Notes: generated by a model not told the origin, from the sequence alone. A stretch of DNA of 64,000 nucleotides from Hippasteria phrygiana (GCA_037893225.1 JAZGUH010000145.1:744001-808000), one strand, 5' to 3'. Shown: positions 1 to 11,204, counted from the stretch's first letter. Made by a program: numbers and translations.

Positions 1-1879
1 TAATTACAAAATGTGCATAATTAATTAGCAAATTATGTAAAAATTAGAAGGAAAACGTGTTCGGTTTTAAATTTGCTAAAAAAATAAACCAGTTGTAATA
101 AAATAAAGCTTTGTTTTGAGAAAAAAGTTCTAAGAAGTGAACCCGATTTCTTTTCTTCATTAACTAAATTGCATATTTATATGGTATGTGAGAAAACAGC
201 ACTATGCAATGTTTTTCAGGAAAAAAGTGGTACAGGTACATTTGTATACATATACGGGGGTACATATTTCGGTTGAGGGAAATTGAGAATTCTTCCACGG
301 CACATTTTCGTTTTTATGTGTAAGTTTATTTTGAAAATAATTCGCAGGCAGATCAGATGATGAATAAACATTTTTTAAACATCTATTTACTGGTAATCCG
401 CCAAAAATTTTGCTGCAGAAAATGTCTGCAAAAAAAGAGAAATTTCCAAACACCCCCATTAAACAAATGGTATCGCCCACTAAAAGCAAAATACGAACGG
501 CAAAACAACGAAAACGAGAGTAAGGCAATTTTTGAACAATAAAAAGCGAAAATGTAGAGATTAAAACATGAGTTATAGTCAAACCAAAAACCATACATTA
601 ATGTATGGTTCTGAGGAAATCCTCTTTTTAAGTAGAAACCCGATTGAACGCAAGATCTTTGCCGTTAAAAAGCAGTTGCAATGTGCTGCAGATCGGCCAT
701 GCGGTTTGACTTGACCACGCACACACGTACAACACACGCCGTTGCACGGAGCTTCCGTGCGGCGTGGGTCGTTGCGGCGTTTTAATGCTGAAACCCCGAA
801 AACCACCTCTCAAAGAACGGCGTTTCGCTAAAAATTCTTTCCTCATATGACATTTGTATTTTGCTTGTCTAAATCTGTAATAAACACTAATCTATACACA
901 CCTTGCTGCTTCTAGATCTGTTCTCTTAAAATGTGATTTTTGACGGTCTGAACTTTTTTAACAGCGCGATAAAGTGGAAGCCATTGTTCGATTTTCACGC
1001 GGTAAAGTCAAAGGTCGCTGAAGGTCTTTCTCTCTCCGATGATGACGTATTCTAAGGGATTGGACCAATGGGAATCTAGCGAACTTCGACCGAAGGTTGC
1101 CGATCGAAAAACCCGAAATTGCGATGTGGCCGAAAGTGCGTGCCACGGACTGTGTGTTGGCCGGAAGTACGCGCTGTCATAGGAATTGTACAGCGATGTG
1201 TGTGCTGTGCGTGTAAAGGAATGTGAGCACAGATTTCGGCAACGGAAGTGCTTGTGTGTGAGTGAAGTGCCTAGTACAGCACCTAATTAAGATTGGGAAA
1301 TTTGACCAAAGATTGGGAAACATTGGTACATTCAGGGCACAGTGTGTCTGTACTTTGCTTGACTTCTGTTCAATCAACTGGCAGCTTCAATGCATGTTGG
1401 TGGTACATGTACATGTAAGTATTCCCAGTGCTACAGTCCGGATGTCTCCTGTAAGTGTGGTGAGGTTGGGGTTCTCACAAATTTGTGTGCACTCTTATCC
1501 CCCTCCCCCTCCACACACACACCCCAAAAAAATGGTTTAAAAAGTACAGGAACATGTACAATGTACCTGCGAAAGATTTCATATCCGGAAAATAATATGA
1601 AGGGGGATTGGTAGGATTCTTTCTGATGTTGGTGGCACACTTTCATTTAGTATATTTCGGACATCTATTAAATCATGTATGCAACTAAATACTAAATTTG
1701 TTAACTTCCATAAATTTGTTCTACACTGACATTTAATAGATCAGCATGAAATTTGAGAAACAGGGTACAATGTAAATTTCTCTCCAAGATACTTGAACAT
1801 GTACAAGCATGCAGATGCATACAATGCAATCCTGTACTACATTTATACACCTTTGGACATGACAAATACAAGTGCCCAC
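1..1879. other. Non-coding stretch, no gene recognised
   Basis: AT-rich sequence without a supportable coding exon. Positions about 940-1260 are visibly richer in CpG and include a CCAAT-type motif near 1062, so this part could be promoter or 5' UTR sequence, but nothing decisive is seen. Short open frames on both strands have no recognisable domain. A pyrimidine/CA-rich patch lies near 1500-1535. Confidence 0.5.
589..610. repeat. 22-bp perfect palindrome
   Basis: The half-site AACCATACATT is followed directly by its exact reverse complement, giving a spacerless 22-bp palindrome. It shares the ACCATAC core with the MITE at 4887-5473, so it may be a remnant of a related element. Confidence 0.7.
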
Positions 1880-2055
1880 CTGTAACCGTTTAGCTAGCAA
1901 TCTGTCGAGAGCTGTTTCCTGTTCCTCATCTGTACCCATGAACAGTTTGTCCATTTCCCTCAGGAAAGTCACCAGCTCGAGATTGGTTTCTCCTTCAAAT
2001 TCCACATATTCTTCCGCATCCTTGTACAGGAGAGCTTCTGGTGGTGTAGTGAACC
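1880..2055 (-). CDS. Internal exon of an unrecognised protein-coding gene
   Basis: On the minus strand a pyrimidine-rich tract ends in AACAG at 2056-2057, an acceptor. A 176-bp open segment follows and ends CAG before GTGGGC, a donor at 1878-1879. The open frame encodes an acidic, probably helical stretch beginning FTTPPEALLYKDAEEYVEFE and ending ALDRLLAKRLQ. The amino-acid composition and bracketing splice sites look like real coding sequence rather than chance. I do not recognise the family. A longer reading with an ATG near 2125 exists, but it runs through the acceptor tract and part of a short inverted repeat, so I prefer the spliced interpretation. No partner exon was located. Confidence 0.5.
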
Positions 2056-2111
2056 TGTTACGAAAAACATTGAAAGAAAAACCTTGAGCTATTTCTTTTG
2101 GAGTGCAGTCT

Positions 2112-2314
2112 GGAAAGAGTTCCATATCCGGACATCACTTTAGACCCCATGCACAAAGTCTACGGGCCATGACAGAAAATGTCAAAGTATTTTCAAAGAA
2201 TACTTGAATTTTTTTCCTCTTAAATTTGTGCTTCTTCATCAGATTTACACTTTTTGGTAGTTTTTAAGTCATATTTAGGGAAAATAAGTGATGGCCGGAT
2301 ATGGAACTCTTTCC
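2112..2314. repeat. Short inverted repeat flanking the exon's upstream intron
   Basis: A 20-bp arm reading CCGGATATGGAACTCTTTCC on the minus strand at 2112-2131 recurs exactly on the plus strand at 2295-2314. The 163 bp between the arms are AT-rich and non-coding. Its origin is unknown. Confidence 0.6.
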
Positions 2315-2747
2315 TGCAGTCCAATTTGATATTTGGTGAATTCCTCTGGGATATTGATAAATGCATTCACCCTAACCATGTTAAATCAAACAATATCCCA
2401 ACAGTACTTTCTGTTGACTTTGGTGATGTGGGTTGTGAACAATAAATTGCCTTTTTCTACAATGTAGCAGTTGGATTCTGTTGGATTTAACAGGCTTCAC
2501 ACTTTTTTTCATTGTTGGATTTTGTTGTATTTAGCAGGATGTGTAGATAAAAAACTTTAAGGTTAGGGTTAATGACAATTTACAACTTTTGGCCTCCTTC
2601 ACACTCATTGCTAAACACTAATGCACCTACATGTACATGTATCAATAATTGTTGGTCCCTCCCCCCTCCCCTCCCCCCCCCCCCCCCGCTCCCCGCCTGT
2701 ATGTATCCCGGATGTCAAGATTGGTATCTTTTTTCATGCCTAAGGAT
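2315..2747. other. Non-coding spacer with C-run
   Basis: Nothing coding is seen. A pyrimidine tract at about 2657-2688 ends in a run of about 15 C residues, one of many long G or C homopolymers in this window. Confidence 0.5.
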
Positions 2748-3323
2748 TAGGGGTGTGAATCAGAACCGGGTTCCCGAGTACCCGACCGTTCATGTCTAGA
2801 ACCGGTTCCAGAATATGGAATCGAGTACCCATAAAACTTTATATTATCGCATAGTAACTTCCCAGACAATGAAAAAGCAAAGGTTTTTCGGGAATTTTCA
2901 AAATTAAAACCCGACTACATGTTGGGAAACCAGCACAGATTTCACGTTTATGATGCTTTTTTGTGGTTTTTGTAGTCCGAGTATGGATAAAGAGTCTCGA
3001 CGAGACATAATAGCATGCCTTATTCCCAATACAACTGTATAAAGCTTCCAGACAACTGTCTTTTATACAACACCTGAATAAATCCCAGCCATCCGATTGG
3101 TGGATCGTCGATCACATGCATTGAATTATTCATCCCATCGTACGACGCGAACGTTCTATCACATGGTTCTATCAAACGGTAACGCGTTTGATAGAACTTC
3201 CCCGCCGCTACAACAGGGCTGTCATTGGACTGGTTCCAGGTCCCTCCGTTGTCCTTCGGACTTCAAATGTATATTATATACATACGGGGACGGGGAACCA
3301 GTCTAGGCTGTCATTCACACAAA

Positions 3324-3497
3324 ATGGCGGACGGTGTTTCCGTACCGCGGTTTGTTTTCCTAACACAAAGAGACAAATGAAATATGCAGTCAAACTATTA
3401 GAGGAATTTGCAAGACACGCAGGAACAACAATTAAAGCTTTAACTGATTCAGAACTGGACCACTTTTTGTTGCAGTTTTATGCGGGACTGAGAAGGT
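3324..3497 (+). pseudogene. First-exon remnant, DUF3504/KIAA1958-like N-terminal region (candidate)
   Basis: An ATG at 3324 opens MADGVSVPRFVFLTQR. A frame change near 3375-3380 is then needed to continue into KYAVKLLEEFARHAGTTI followed by SELDHFLLQFYAGLRR. The second part resembles the helical N-terminal segment of animal DUF3504/KIAA1958/ZMYM-type proteins, which are related to Crypton-type tyrosine recombinases; this is recall, not a search. The frame ends at AGAAG before GTAAAC, a good splice donor, so it looks like an exon carried or captured by the nested element. No downstream exon or catalytic core is seen. The frameshift argues it is inactive. Confidence 0.4.
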
Positions 3498-3576
3498 AAA
3501 CGGCACGTTGTACACCAAGAAATCCATGCATGCAATCTGTTGGATTTATTCAGGCGTTGTATAAAACAAATATAAT

Positions 3577-3718
3577 GAATGTTTCACATTCATGCAATGG
3601 TAAGAATAATTTCATTCGGTGACAGATGGAATGTCCCATTCCACTCGGCTTCGCCTCGTGGAATGGAACATTCCATCTGTCACCTCAAAATTATTCTTAC
3701 CATCGCACTCATAAACAT
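3577..3718. repeat. Long imperfect hairpin
   Basis: GAATGTTTCAC at 3577 and AAACATTC ending at 3718 bound an imperfect palindrome. The central part is a strong hairpin: ACAGATGGAATGT at 3622 and its complement ending at 3681, with CCATTCCACTCGGC facing its near-complement. It forms the 3' part of the nested insertion. Confidence 0.7.
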
Positions 3719-3984
3719 TCATTATTTGTATATTGTGATATGCCGGTGCATGCATGTGCCGGCACACGCAAAGGGGGAGAAGTGATCATGTTTACTGGAG
3801 GCATGAGATTTTTCAAGACTTTTGTCTGAAATCATACTGTTTGAATCTCGGAGAAAGACATTATTTTTACAACTTCTGGGATAGGAAGTTTTTTTGGGTG
3901 GGTTTCTTTAACGGGTACCCAGGTAACCGTATTTTTTTCAATCGGGTACCCGGTTCTTTTACTACCCGTAAATGCACACCCCTA

Positions 3985-4886
3985 CTAAAGATTAGCTCCA
4001 GTGAGCACTACATTTGGTCAAACTGCAGTATCCTACGTAATAGTTGCATGTTCCAACTCCATACTTGTTCCTTACACAATAGAGGGCATGAGAGATGGAT
4101 AATTATGCCAGATAGTTCAATACTATCAAATCATTCACTTGGGGAGGGGGGGAGGGGGTGACTTTAATTGGTTATAGCATCTAGTATGGCTGGACCAAAA
4201 TTGAGGGACTAGAAAGATTTTACCCCCCACCAAAATGGGTCAAACAAAATCTGACAAAATAACTATGGTATAACATTGTATAAACACATGGCACACTAAG
4301 TTTGAGGCTTTGGCTACAAATTTCAGAATTTTTTTACACAACCCTAACCCTCCCAAATCCTCCAAAATCTGTTGCCAAATGGAGGATTTTGCAGGATTGA
4401 GGGCATTTATTTAGAGGATTTTACCTGTGGAGGAAAATGGAAGAACCAGGTCATCTGGCCCAATCTGATGCTGGATGATTATGGAGGATTCAGGTTACAA
4501 AGAGGAAATATGATGTTGGAAGTTACAGTTAATTTATTTAATACCCCCATCAAAATCGGTCAGGAACAGCAAAATCTTGGAAATATAAACTATAACCTCC
4601 CTTGCTTACCGCTAACAACTGCCTAAATATGTGGCACAATCTGTTATTTCCACATACACAGTTCAAGAACATCTAATATGGAAAACACAAACATTTCCTG
4701 ACTAAATTCTCAAAATTTAGGGTTGTTTCAAGTGTTTATAAAATTATGAACACAAATATGCAAATGGATGGTTACAGTGTATTTAACAAGATTTGCTGTT
4801 ACTGACCGATGGAGGGGGGGGGGGGGGGGGGTATATTAAAATCTTTTCCAAATTTCATGCAATATAGGGGAAGCATTGAGCAAGTT
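3985..4886. other. Non-coding spacer
   Basis: No coding exon is recognised. A G-rich run lies at 4141-4158 and a run of about 18 G at 4814-4831. Short TTAGGG-like or CCCTAA-like bits occur near 4330-4350. Confidence 0.5.
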
Positions 4887-5473
4887 ACCCTCCTACTCTT
4901 GAGGCAATTTATAAGAAAGTTTATTCACCATACAAAACCATACAGTGAGTCACTGAGTGTACAGCAGGTATACCATACAAAACCTGACAGCTGTCTGGTT
5001 TTGTATGGTCAAAAGACTTGCCTGTACTGAACTATGTAAGGTGATGAATGGTAAATCAACTTGACTTTTGTATGGCACTGTAAGGTTTTGTATGGTTGTA
5101 CAGGCTGTGTCTGCTGGCAGGTGCAAGGTTTTGTATGGTGAACCAACTCCATTGTGTACTGGGGAACATTGATGAATAGGCCTATACCATTTTAGAATTA
5201 GGGTGGTTTCTCTTTATACATTATATATAACTCACCATAGCCCCAATTATATATGCCACAATGAAGTATATTCACCACACAAAACCATTTGGCATACACT
5301 GTGTACCACAGTGAAGCATGTTTACCATACAAAACCATGCGTATGGTTTTGCCATGTCAATAAGCTTGCTATAGCATTACACTGTATGTTTTTGCCATGT
5401 GTGTATTAATGCTATGGTAAAATTTAGATATGAAAATTTTGTAAGGTTTTGTATGGTGAAATAGTAGGAGGGT
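4887..5473. mobile_element. MITE with ACCCTCCTACT ends and internal ACCATACAAAACC repeats
   Basis: ACCCTCCTACT at 4887-4897 is mirrored by AGTAGGAGGGT at 5463-5473. Inside, TTCACCATACAAAACC at 4923-4938 is mirrored at 5445-5460. The core motif ACCATACAAAACC or its complement recurs about ten times in both orientations between these points, so the element is built from short inverted modules. No ORF is convincing. No clear target duplication was identified, so the superfamily is open. Confidence 0.6.
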
Positions 5474-5847
5474 GAATTTGTTAGACACAGTGTACGGTCA
5501 CTAGTAGTACTGGAAGTATTTACATACAAGTTAATTTCTGCCTCATTTTTCTTTACAGAATTTGCTGACATAAATCTTTAAAATTAAATAACAGGTTGTG
5601 CAACATGTTTAGACAGTTGTTTAATATCATTTCAAGGAAGATTGGTTATTTTCTAAGATTTTGCTGTTCCTTACTCAATTTAGTGGGGAATATTATTAGA
5701 ATACTTTTTTTTCCGAAATATGCAGAACCCCCCCCCCCCCCCCCCGAGCATCAGTACGTGGGATAATGTTGGATATCCATGAAGATTCGTACAAGTTAAA
5801 TGAGTCCACCTAGCCCTAGAAGGACGCCATGATATGGGGCGTCGTAG
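5474..5847. other. Non-coding spacer
   Basis: AT-rich sequence with a C-run of about 18 at 5728-5745. No feature is seen up to the Gypsy LTR. Confidence 0.5.
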
Positions 5848-6097
5848 TGTAACTGTCCTGATTACCAGTTACAACAATTTAGGTTCGGATCATCGATATA
5901 TTGGGCGACTTGACTCAGGATTAAACGATCATAACTGCTTTATTCTGGGTTGATTCGGTACAGATTATGAATCACAGTATGTACAATATTCGGCCATCTT
6001 GGATTATATCCCATCATGCCCCATTCAAGCCTTACGTCATCACTACACTCATGTGCACATAACATACAGTTGGTGATAAGGGGTGTATCCCGTTACA
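5848..6097 (-). repeat. 3' LTR of Gypsy element 1
   Basis: This is the LTR downstream of integrase in the element's own orientation. It starts and ends with the inverted hexamer TGTAAC/GTTACA. It differs from the right copy by about three substitutions. Confidence 0.9.
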
Positions 6098-6098
6098 C

Positions 6099-6110
6099 TC
6101 CCCCCTGCTA
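6099..6110 (-). promoter_or_regulatory. Polypurine tract of Gypsy element 1
   Basis: On the minus strand AGCAGGGGGGAG directly precedes the 3' LTR, the expected place for the plus-strand DNA primer. Confidence 0.8.
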
Positions 6111-6562
6111 GATTAAGCTGTGGGTAGAAGGAAAATTTGTAGTGAGAACTTGAAAGCTGTTTCTACCTATCACAAGAAAAATTTAAGTGATTAATTCCTT
6201 TGTTCCTGTTAAAAGATGGCACATGGGTTATAAACAATGCTCGTTTTCCGAAACATTACAAAGTTTCTGCCTCAAAATTCTTGTTGTGAACTTCCTTTAA
6301 GTTGGGTAATACACTGAGTATTAGATCTTTTTCCAATCATAAACCATGTACACAAACAATATTTGGGTGTCTTCCCCATGCTTGACATGTATGCACACAA
6401 CTTCAAAATGTTGTACCAGACCTAAACATGAAGATAGAAAAAAACAATGTTAAACATTTAGCAAAACACAATCTTATACATGTACTTGTATCTCAGTCAA
6501 TCAGTTCACAGTGAACATGGATTTCAGTCCGCGAAATCAACAGATTGGACATGTAGCAAAGT

Positions 6563-7879
6563 TCAACACAGTTTGACTTGGTCAACATGGACCACAAGTT
6601 CCCGTGACGGATTTGACATGTCCGTGAGTTTGAGGTTCACCGGGGTTAAGCGCTCCTTCACAAGGAATGGGCCGCGCCACAAAGGTGCTAGTTTTGCGTT
6701 GAAGTATTTTTGTGCACTCGATTTTGGGTGGGTGCGGATCATCACCTGTCGACCCTCGGTGATGTCTGGTGGTCGTCGGCGCTTGTCATAGTGTTTTTTA
6801 CGTTTGGCGTAGGCCCGCTGTCTACATGCCTCCACATGTTTGTTGATCGCTGCACTGTCTGCAGGGGTGTCCGCCTGGGTGTTCCACTTATTGCCAAGTG
6901 GAGGTGTCATCTTCCTACCGAACATGAGCAGGGAGGGCTCAACGCCGATGGTCTCATGGTGTGCCGAATTCATTGCAAAGGCAAATTCTGCCAAGTGTAC
7001 ATCCCACGAGCGATGGTCATCGCCCACAAATGCTCGGATCATGCCCTTCAGATTACGATTGACTCGTTCCACCCAGTTGCTTTGGGGATGGTAGGGTGAA
7101 ATAAAAGTTTGCTCGATTCCCCACTCCATGCATACAGCTTCCATCGCTCGGCAAGTGAACTGTGCACCGTTATCAGACAGCAACTTTTTTGGCGCACCGT
7201 ACCGGCAAAACAGCTGTCTCACCAGGACACTGGCAACCTCCTTTCCTGTAGCTCTGCGAATTGGAATTGCTTCAACCCACTTGGAATAGTGGTCGACTGC
7301 GACAAGGACATATTCATGCCCGGCGTAGCTTCGGGGCAGAGGGCCCATCAGGTCAACACCAAGCACCTCCCAAGGACTCTCCGAACTAGTAAACAACATG
7401 AAGCCAGCAGGCCTCCGAAAAACAGGCTTTGTTTCCCGACAGGGCTGGCATGCTCTAACAAAACTTCGGACATCTTTGGCAACTCCACTTCACCACAACC
7501 GCAAACTGTTGATGCGTTGCAATGTCTTACTGCGTCCCAAGTGACCCGCAATTGGTTTGCAGTGACATGCCTGCAGTACGGCGCGTTGTAGGGATTTGGG
7601 CACCACCACCTTCCACATCCCCTGGCGATAGTGATGGAGCACACCATTCCACTGACGGTACACGGAGGAGTCAGACGACAGATCGGCCAAGTTGGGGTCC
7701 TTTTCCTGTTCCACCCGCAGTCGCGCTAGGTCAGGCACTGGCTCACACTGGTTGGTCTCGGCTGGAGGTGTTTGTGACGCAGTCTGCCATTCCATCTCCC
7801 GTCTGTTCTCCCAGCGCTGTTTCTTGCACAAGCATATGTGGGCATCGCTTCTGCATCTTTCTTTCTGACATGGACGCAC
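6563..7879 (-). pseudogene. Gypsy 1 integrase (H2C2 zinc domain plus DDE core), in-frame stop
   Basis: One frame runs from 7879 to 6563 interrupted only by a TGA at 7490-7492, directly after LRLW. Before the stop is the histidine half of the H2C2 zinc-binding domain (ACHCKPIAGHLGRSKTL). After it comes the RACQPC cysteine pair. The catalytic core follows: the first Asp in GVDLMGPLP, the second in LLSDNGAQF, and the Glu in YHPQSNWVERVNR. The C-terminal region reads through KHYDKRRRPPDITEG to LKLTDMSNPSRE. The family inserts cDNA into host DNA. As written the protein is truncated, although a TGG-to-TGA change or sequencing error is possible. Confidence 0.88.
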
Positions 7880-9075
7880 AGCATGTGGAACCAGTTACCA
7901 CAGCCGTCGCATTGGATCCAGTCGATTGGTTCCGTCTGTGGGCACTCACACCGTGATGCAGCACACGTCTCTTTCTGATTGTCACTATCATTGTACGAGG
8001 GGTCAACCATCATGGTGGGGTCAAATTGTGATGTGTCGGCCATTGGTGTGTCATCTGTGGCTCGCGGTCTTCTCCTGCGGACGACTCCAACCACTGGGTT
8101 CTCATGAGATCGAGATAGGGCATCAGGGACCAAATGAAGAGCACCAGGACGGTAGGTTACATCGAAGGAGAATGCCTGCAACCTCAGCACCCAGCGTGCG
8201 AACTTGCCGGTAAGTCGGGCCTTCTTGAAGAGCCATGTGAGAGCCTGATGATCAGTGACAACTTGGAAATGGTTTCCTTCGAGGTAGACTTGCCACTTTT
8301 CTAACGCCCATATTACAGCCAAGCATTCCCTTTCGGTAGTGCTGTAATTGCGTTCAGGAGCATCCAAGGATCGGCTGGCGTATGCAATGGCATGCAAGTC
8401 TCCATCATTCTCCTGCAGTAGGACTGCTCCCAGGCCGGAATCGCTGGCATCAGTATGGACGACCAGGGGTCTCGATAGATCTGGATAGGCTAGCACTGGT
8501 TCGGAAGCGAGGATAGACTTCAGTTGCATGAACGATGCCTCACACTCTTCCGTCCAGTCCCATCCAATTTCCTTACGTCTCAGTCGATTAAGTGGTGCAG
8601 CTACCTCGGAGAGATTTGGGATGAACTTGGAGTACCATGTTACCATGCCCAGAAATCTCTCAAGCCGCTTCAGGTTGTCTGGAGCTGGGTAGCGAACTAT
8701 GGCCTCCCCCTTGTCTGGATCTGTGTGTAGGCCATCGTTGGCGACAACATGACCTAGGTACTTCATGGAAGATGTCCCAAACACACATTTCTGCCTGTTG
8801 ACTGTCAGGCCGAACTGTTGCAGTCGCTGCAATATTTGACGAAGATCGGCCAGGTGTTGGTTGGGTGATGCAGAGTAGCATACTATATCATCCAAATACA
8901 CATAGCACACTCTGCCGATCAAGCCACGCAGCACAATCTCCATAAGCCGCTGGAAACTGGCTGGTCCATTGGCGACACCGAAGGGTAGAACGGTGAATTG
9001 GAAAAGTCCTTCGTCACACGCGAAGGCGGTCTTCTCCTTGTCGTCGTCATTCAGGGGCAATTTGATGGTAGCCAC
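7726..9075 (-). pseudogene. Gypsy 1 reverse transcriptase (palm), RNase H and PHD-like finger
   Basis: The frame covers the RT palm with LPFGVANGPASFQ, the catalytic YVYLDD box and the GTSSMKYLGHVV thumb region. RNase H follows with VVHTDASDSGLGAVL, TTERECLAVIWAL and VTDHQALTWLF, ending at PDALSR. About 70 residues on is a cysteine/histidine cluster, CECPQ...IQCDGCGNWFHMLC, with the spacing of a PHD finger, which in other proteins reads histone tails. The final CxxC is not clean because the frame changes near 7845-7880 before integrase. The N-terminal RT part lies in another frame (9047-9571), separated by an extra C in the run near 9057-9060. Confidence 0.9.
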
Positions 9076-9571
9076 TTTTCAAGTCCAATGAACTGAAAAC
9101 TGTAGCTCCGTGAAGGGATTCCAGGATACTGTCCACTGTCGGCATTGGGTAGGCGTCTAGCTTGGTGACGTTATTCAGCTTCCTGAAGTCAATGCACAAA
9201 CGGTAGTCGCCCCTTGTCTTTTTTGGTTCCATCACCACAGGAGATGATGACCATGGTGAACACGACGGTTCAATCCGGCCATCCGCCAGCATTTCTGCGA
9301 GCTGTTTCCGTAGTGACTGACGGCGGTCAGGAGACAGACGATAGACTGGGTTGCGAACAGGCAGGGCATCGCCTGTGTTGATGTGGTGTACTTCAACATT
9401 GGTTCGACCAGGCCTTGTCGCGAGGACATCAGGGAATTCGCCGAGTAGCTTCTCCAGGCGAAAGTTGTCATCTGTGTTGAAGACAGGATGAACGAAGCAG
9501 TGGTCTTCTGCTTCAGGAGTGACATCTTCTGTAGGGGGGGGGGGGGGGGGGGGGTGGGGAATCTTGATCAC
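9047..9571 (-). pseudogene. Gypsy 1 reverse transcriptase, N-terminal fingers
   Basis: The segment encodes the start of RT: NPVYRLSPDRRQSLRKQL, then GRIEPSCSPWSSSPVVMEPK, YRLCIDFRKLNNVTKLD, YPMPTVDSILESL and the first catalytic Asp in FSSLDLKSGYHQIA. It runs out of frame at a C run near 9057, where the palm continues in the frame of the 7726-9075 segment. Its 5' side enters a 21-G (plus-strand) homopolymer at 9534-9554 that also shifts frame relative to gag-protease. Both breaks sit at homopolymers, so they may be sequencing or assembly slips rather than mutations. Confidence 0.88.
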
Positions 9572-11204
9572 ATGGTAGGCCGAGGAGCGGCCACTTCACA
9601 CAAGGTGCGCCACCTTCAGGTTGCACCCAGTATGACCTACTGCTAAAGTCCATGCCAAGCTTAGACTGCACTGCGAAATCTCTCCCTAAGAGTAGTGGGG
9701 TCGGCAACTTGTCTACTTGATGGAGGATAACTTGGATGTCTGTGCCTGCCACTTCCACAGACCCAGTGTGCGTGCCCGTTGTGTGGAACTCAGTTCCATT
9801 AACAGAGACCAGTGGACCAATGGTGGGCTCTGAAGTGGTGTTCAAGCTCAGGGAGTGACACAAGCCTTGACTGACAAGCGAAATCGACGAACCAGTGTCT
9901 ATCAAAGCTCGCTCTTCGCAATCGTTTATCTTGACCGTGATGTAGGGGCCACCATTGGCGTCATCAGGTTTACTACATGATGATGGGGGGTGAATAAAAC
10001 TCACCCTTGTACTGTCCGGAGGCTTCCGAGGGTGGTCAGGCCTGGCCGGCTTGGCCTCTGCTCCAAGTTTTGGTTGTTTTGTCTCTATTCGCGTGGTTGG
10101 GAACGGGAGGGGGCAATCAACTGCTCGATGACCGAGTTGGCGGCATCTGAAGCAAATTAGCTCAAATCCTCCTGCTCTCCTTGGGGGCGTTGTGGGGGCG
10201 CCGCTCTTCTGGGGGGCACTGTAATTAGAGTTCTCGGGTTTCGGGAGTGGTCGTCGATCTGCACCATTGGGTTGAGGCATCGATGATTGTTTTGGGGGAA
10301 AGCCAGCATACGTACTTTCCATACGACGATTCAATGCGTGTTCGTCAGCACATCTAGCGACGGCTTGGACTGACGAGAGTTTCTTTTCCCGTAGTTTCAA
10401 GCGGAAATTGTCGTTTCTGATCGAGCTCAGGAATTGGTCAATCAGGAGGAGTTCAAACATCCTCTTGACGTCTGCTGTGGCGGTTGTCTCATCACCGGGT
10501 TTCAGCCACCGCCGAAAGTACAACTCGAGCCTTGTTGCAAATTCTTCGTAGGTTTCTTGTGGTTCCTTTGTTGCAGTTTTAAATTTGGCTCGATAGGCCT
10601 CGGGTGTCAACTGGTAGTGACGGAGGATGACATCGACGATCTTTTGATAGTCTTTCTTCTCCTCCTCTTTCAGGGCGTAGAATGCCTTTTGCGCCTTGCC
10701 GGTTAAGTAAGGCTCAATCAGACGCGGCCAGTCGTCCTTGGTTTTTTTTGCTGCCTTGGCCATTCTCTCAAAAGTTGCCAGATAGCAGGTAATATCATCA
10801 TCGGATGATAGTTTGTGGAAGTCCGGTAACTCGGGTCCCACACGAATTGATGCAACCGATGTTTTGGTTGCCTCAGTCATTGCTTTGACGAGGGACTGGC
10901 AAAGTGCTTCCGTCTCATTTCTCCGAAGCGCCTCCAGTTTTTCAAGAATTTGCCCCAGATCAGATTGCGCTGGCATAGTCGCACCTGATGGGGGGTGATC
11001 ATCTCCGGGTTCCTTCATTCGAGGAAGGGTACAAAGACTCTCGATCCTGTCCTGCTTAGTCTTTAGTTCTGTGGTGTCGATGTGATTCAACGTACACAGC
11101 TGATTAATATACTCTGATGTGAATCGGTGTAAGTATATTGCTCTATCCATGTTCATGTTGTCCGGGTCCAACATTATATTTAAGTTAAGTTGGGAGGTTG
11201 ACAC
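9513..11204 (-). CDS. Gypsy 1 Gag and aspartic protease
   Basis: A 563-residue frame. Residues about 120-290 form a helical retrotransposon Gag domain (FERMAKAAKKTKDDW, LTGKAQKAFYALKEE, RAKFKTATKEPQETYEEF). A CCHC zinc knuckle, CFRCRQLGHRAVDC, lies at about 351-364 and would bind RNA. A retropepsin active site, ALIDTGSSISLVS, lies at about 434-446. The ATG is about 240 nt inside the primer site, a normal leader length. The frame runs into the poly-C tract and a proline run, after which RT continues in another frame. It acts in particle formation and polyprotein cleavage. Confidence 0.92.
   Translation of the reverse strand: MSTSQLNLNIMLDPDNMNMDRAIYLHRFTSEYINQLCTLNHIDTTELKTKQDRIESLCTLPRMKEPGDDHPPSGATMPAQSDLGQILEKLEALRRNETEALCQSLVKAMTEATKTSVASIRVGPELPDFHKLSSDDDITCYLATFERMAKAAKKTKDDWPRLIEPYLTGKAQKAFYALKEEEKKDYQKIVDVILRHYQLTPEAYRAKFKTATKEPQETYEEFATRLELYFRRWLKPGDETTATADVKRMFELLLIDQFLSSIRNDNFRLKLREKKLSSVQAVARCADEHALNRRMESTYAGFPPKQSSMPQPNGADRRPLPKPENSNYSAPQKSGAPTTPPRRAGGFELICFRCRQLGHRAVDCPLPFPTTRIETKQPKLGAEAKPARPDHPRKPPDSTRVSFIHPPSSCSKPDDANGGPYITVKINDCEERALIDTGSSISLVSQGLCHSLSLNTTSEPTIGPLVSVNGTEFHTTGTHTGSVEVAGTDIQVILHQVDKLPTPLLLGRDFAVQSKLGMDFSSRSYWVQPEGGAPCVKWPLLGLPCDQDSPPPPPPPPYRRCHS

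Larger units (their letters stand above)
3028..3733 (+). mobile_element. Nested insertion inside the hAT-like element
   Basis: Copy B at 44346-44895 lacks this block, so copy B acts as an approximate empty site. Near the ends lie inverted 25-bp arms, TTTTATACAAC...AAATCC at 3061-3085 and its near-complement at 3542-3566. A further large hairpin follows at 3577-3718. Between the arms is a short coding remnant with a splice donor. The superfamily is uncertain. Confidence 0.6.
2748..3984. mobile_element. hAT-like non-autonomous transposon, copy A
   Basis: The left end TAGGGGTGTG is mirrored by CACACCCCTA at the right end. Flanks are CTAAGGAT (2740-2747) and CTAAAGAT (3985-3992), an 8-bp target duplication with one mismatch, as expected for the hAT superfamily. 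Internal sequence rich in GGGTACCC and CCGGTTCC motifs matches a second, inverted copy at 44346-44895. No transposase is encoded in the hAT part itself. A foreign insert of about 700 bp sits inside (see 3028-3733). Confidence 0.75.
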
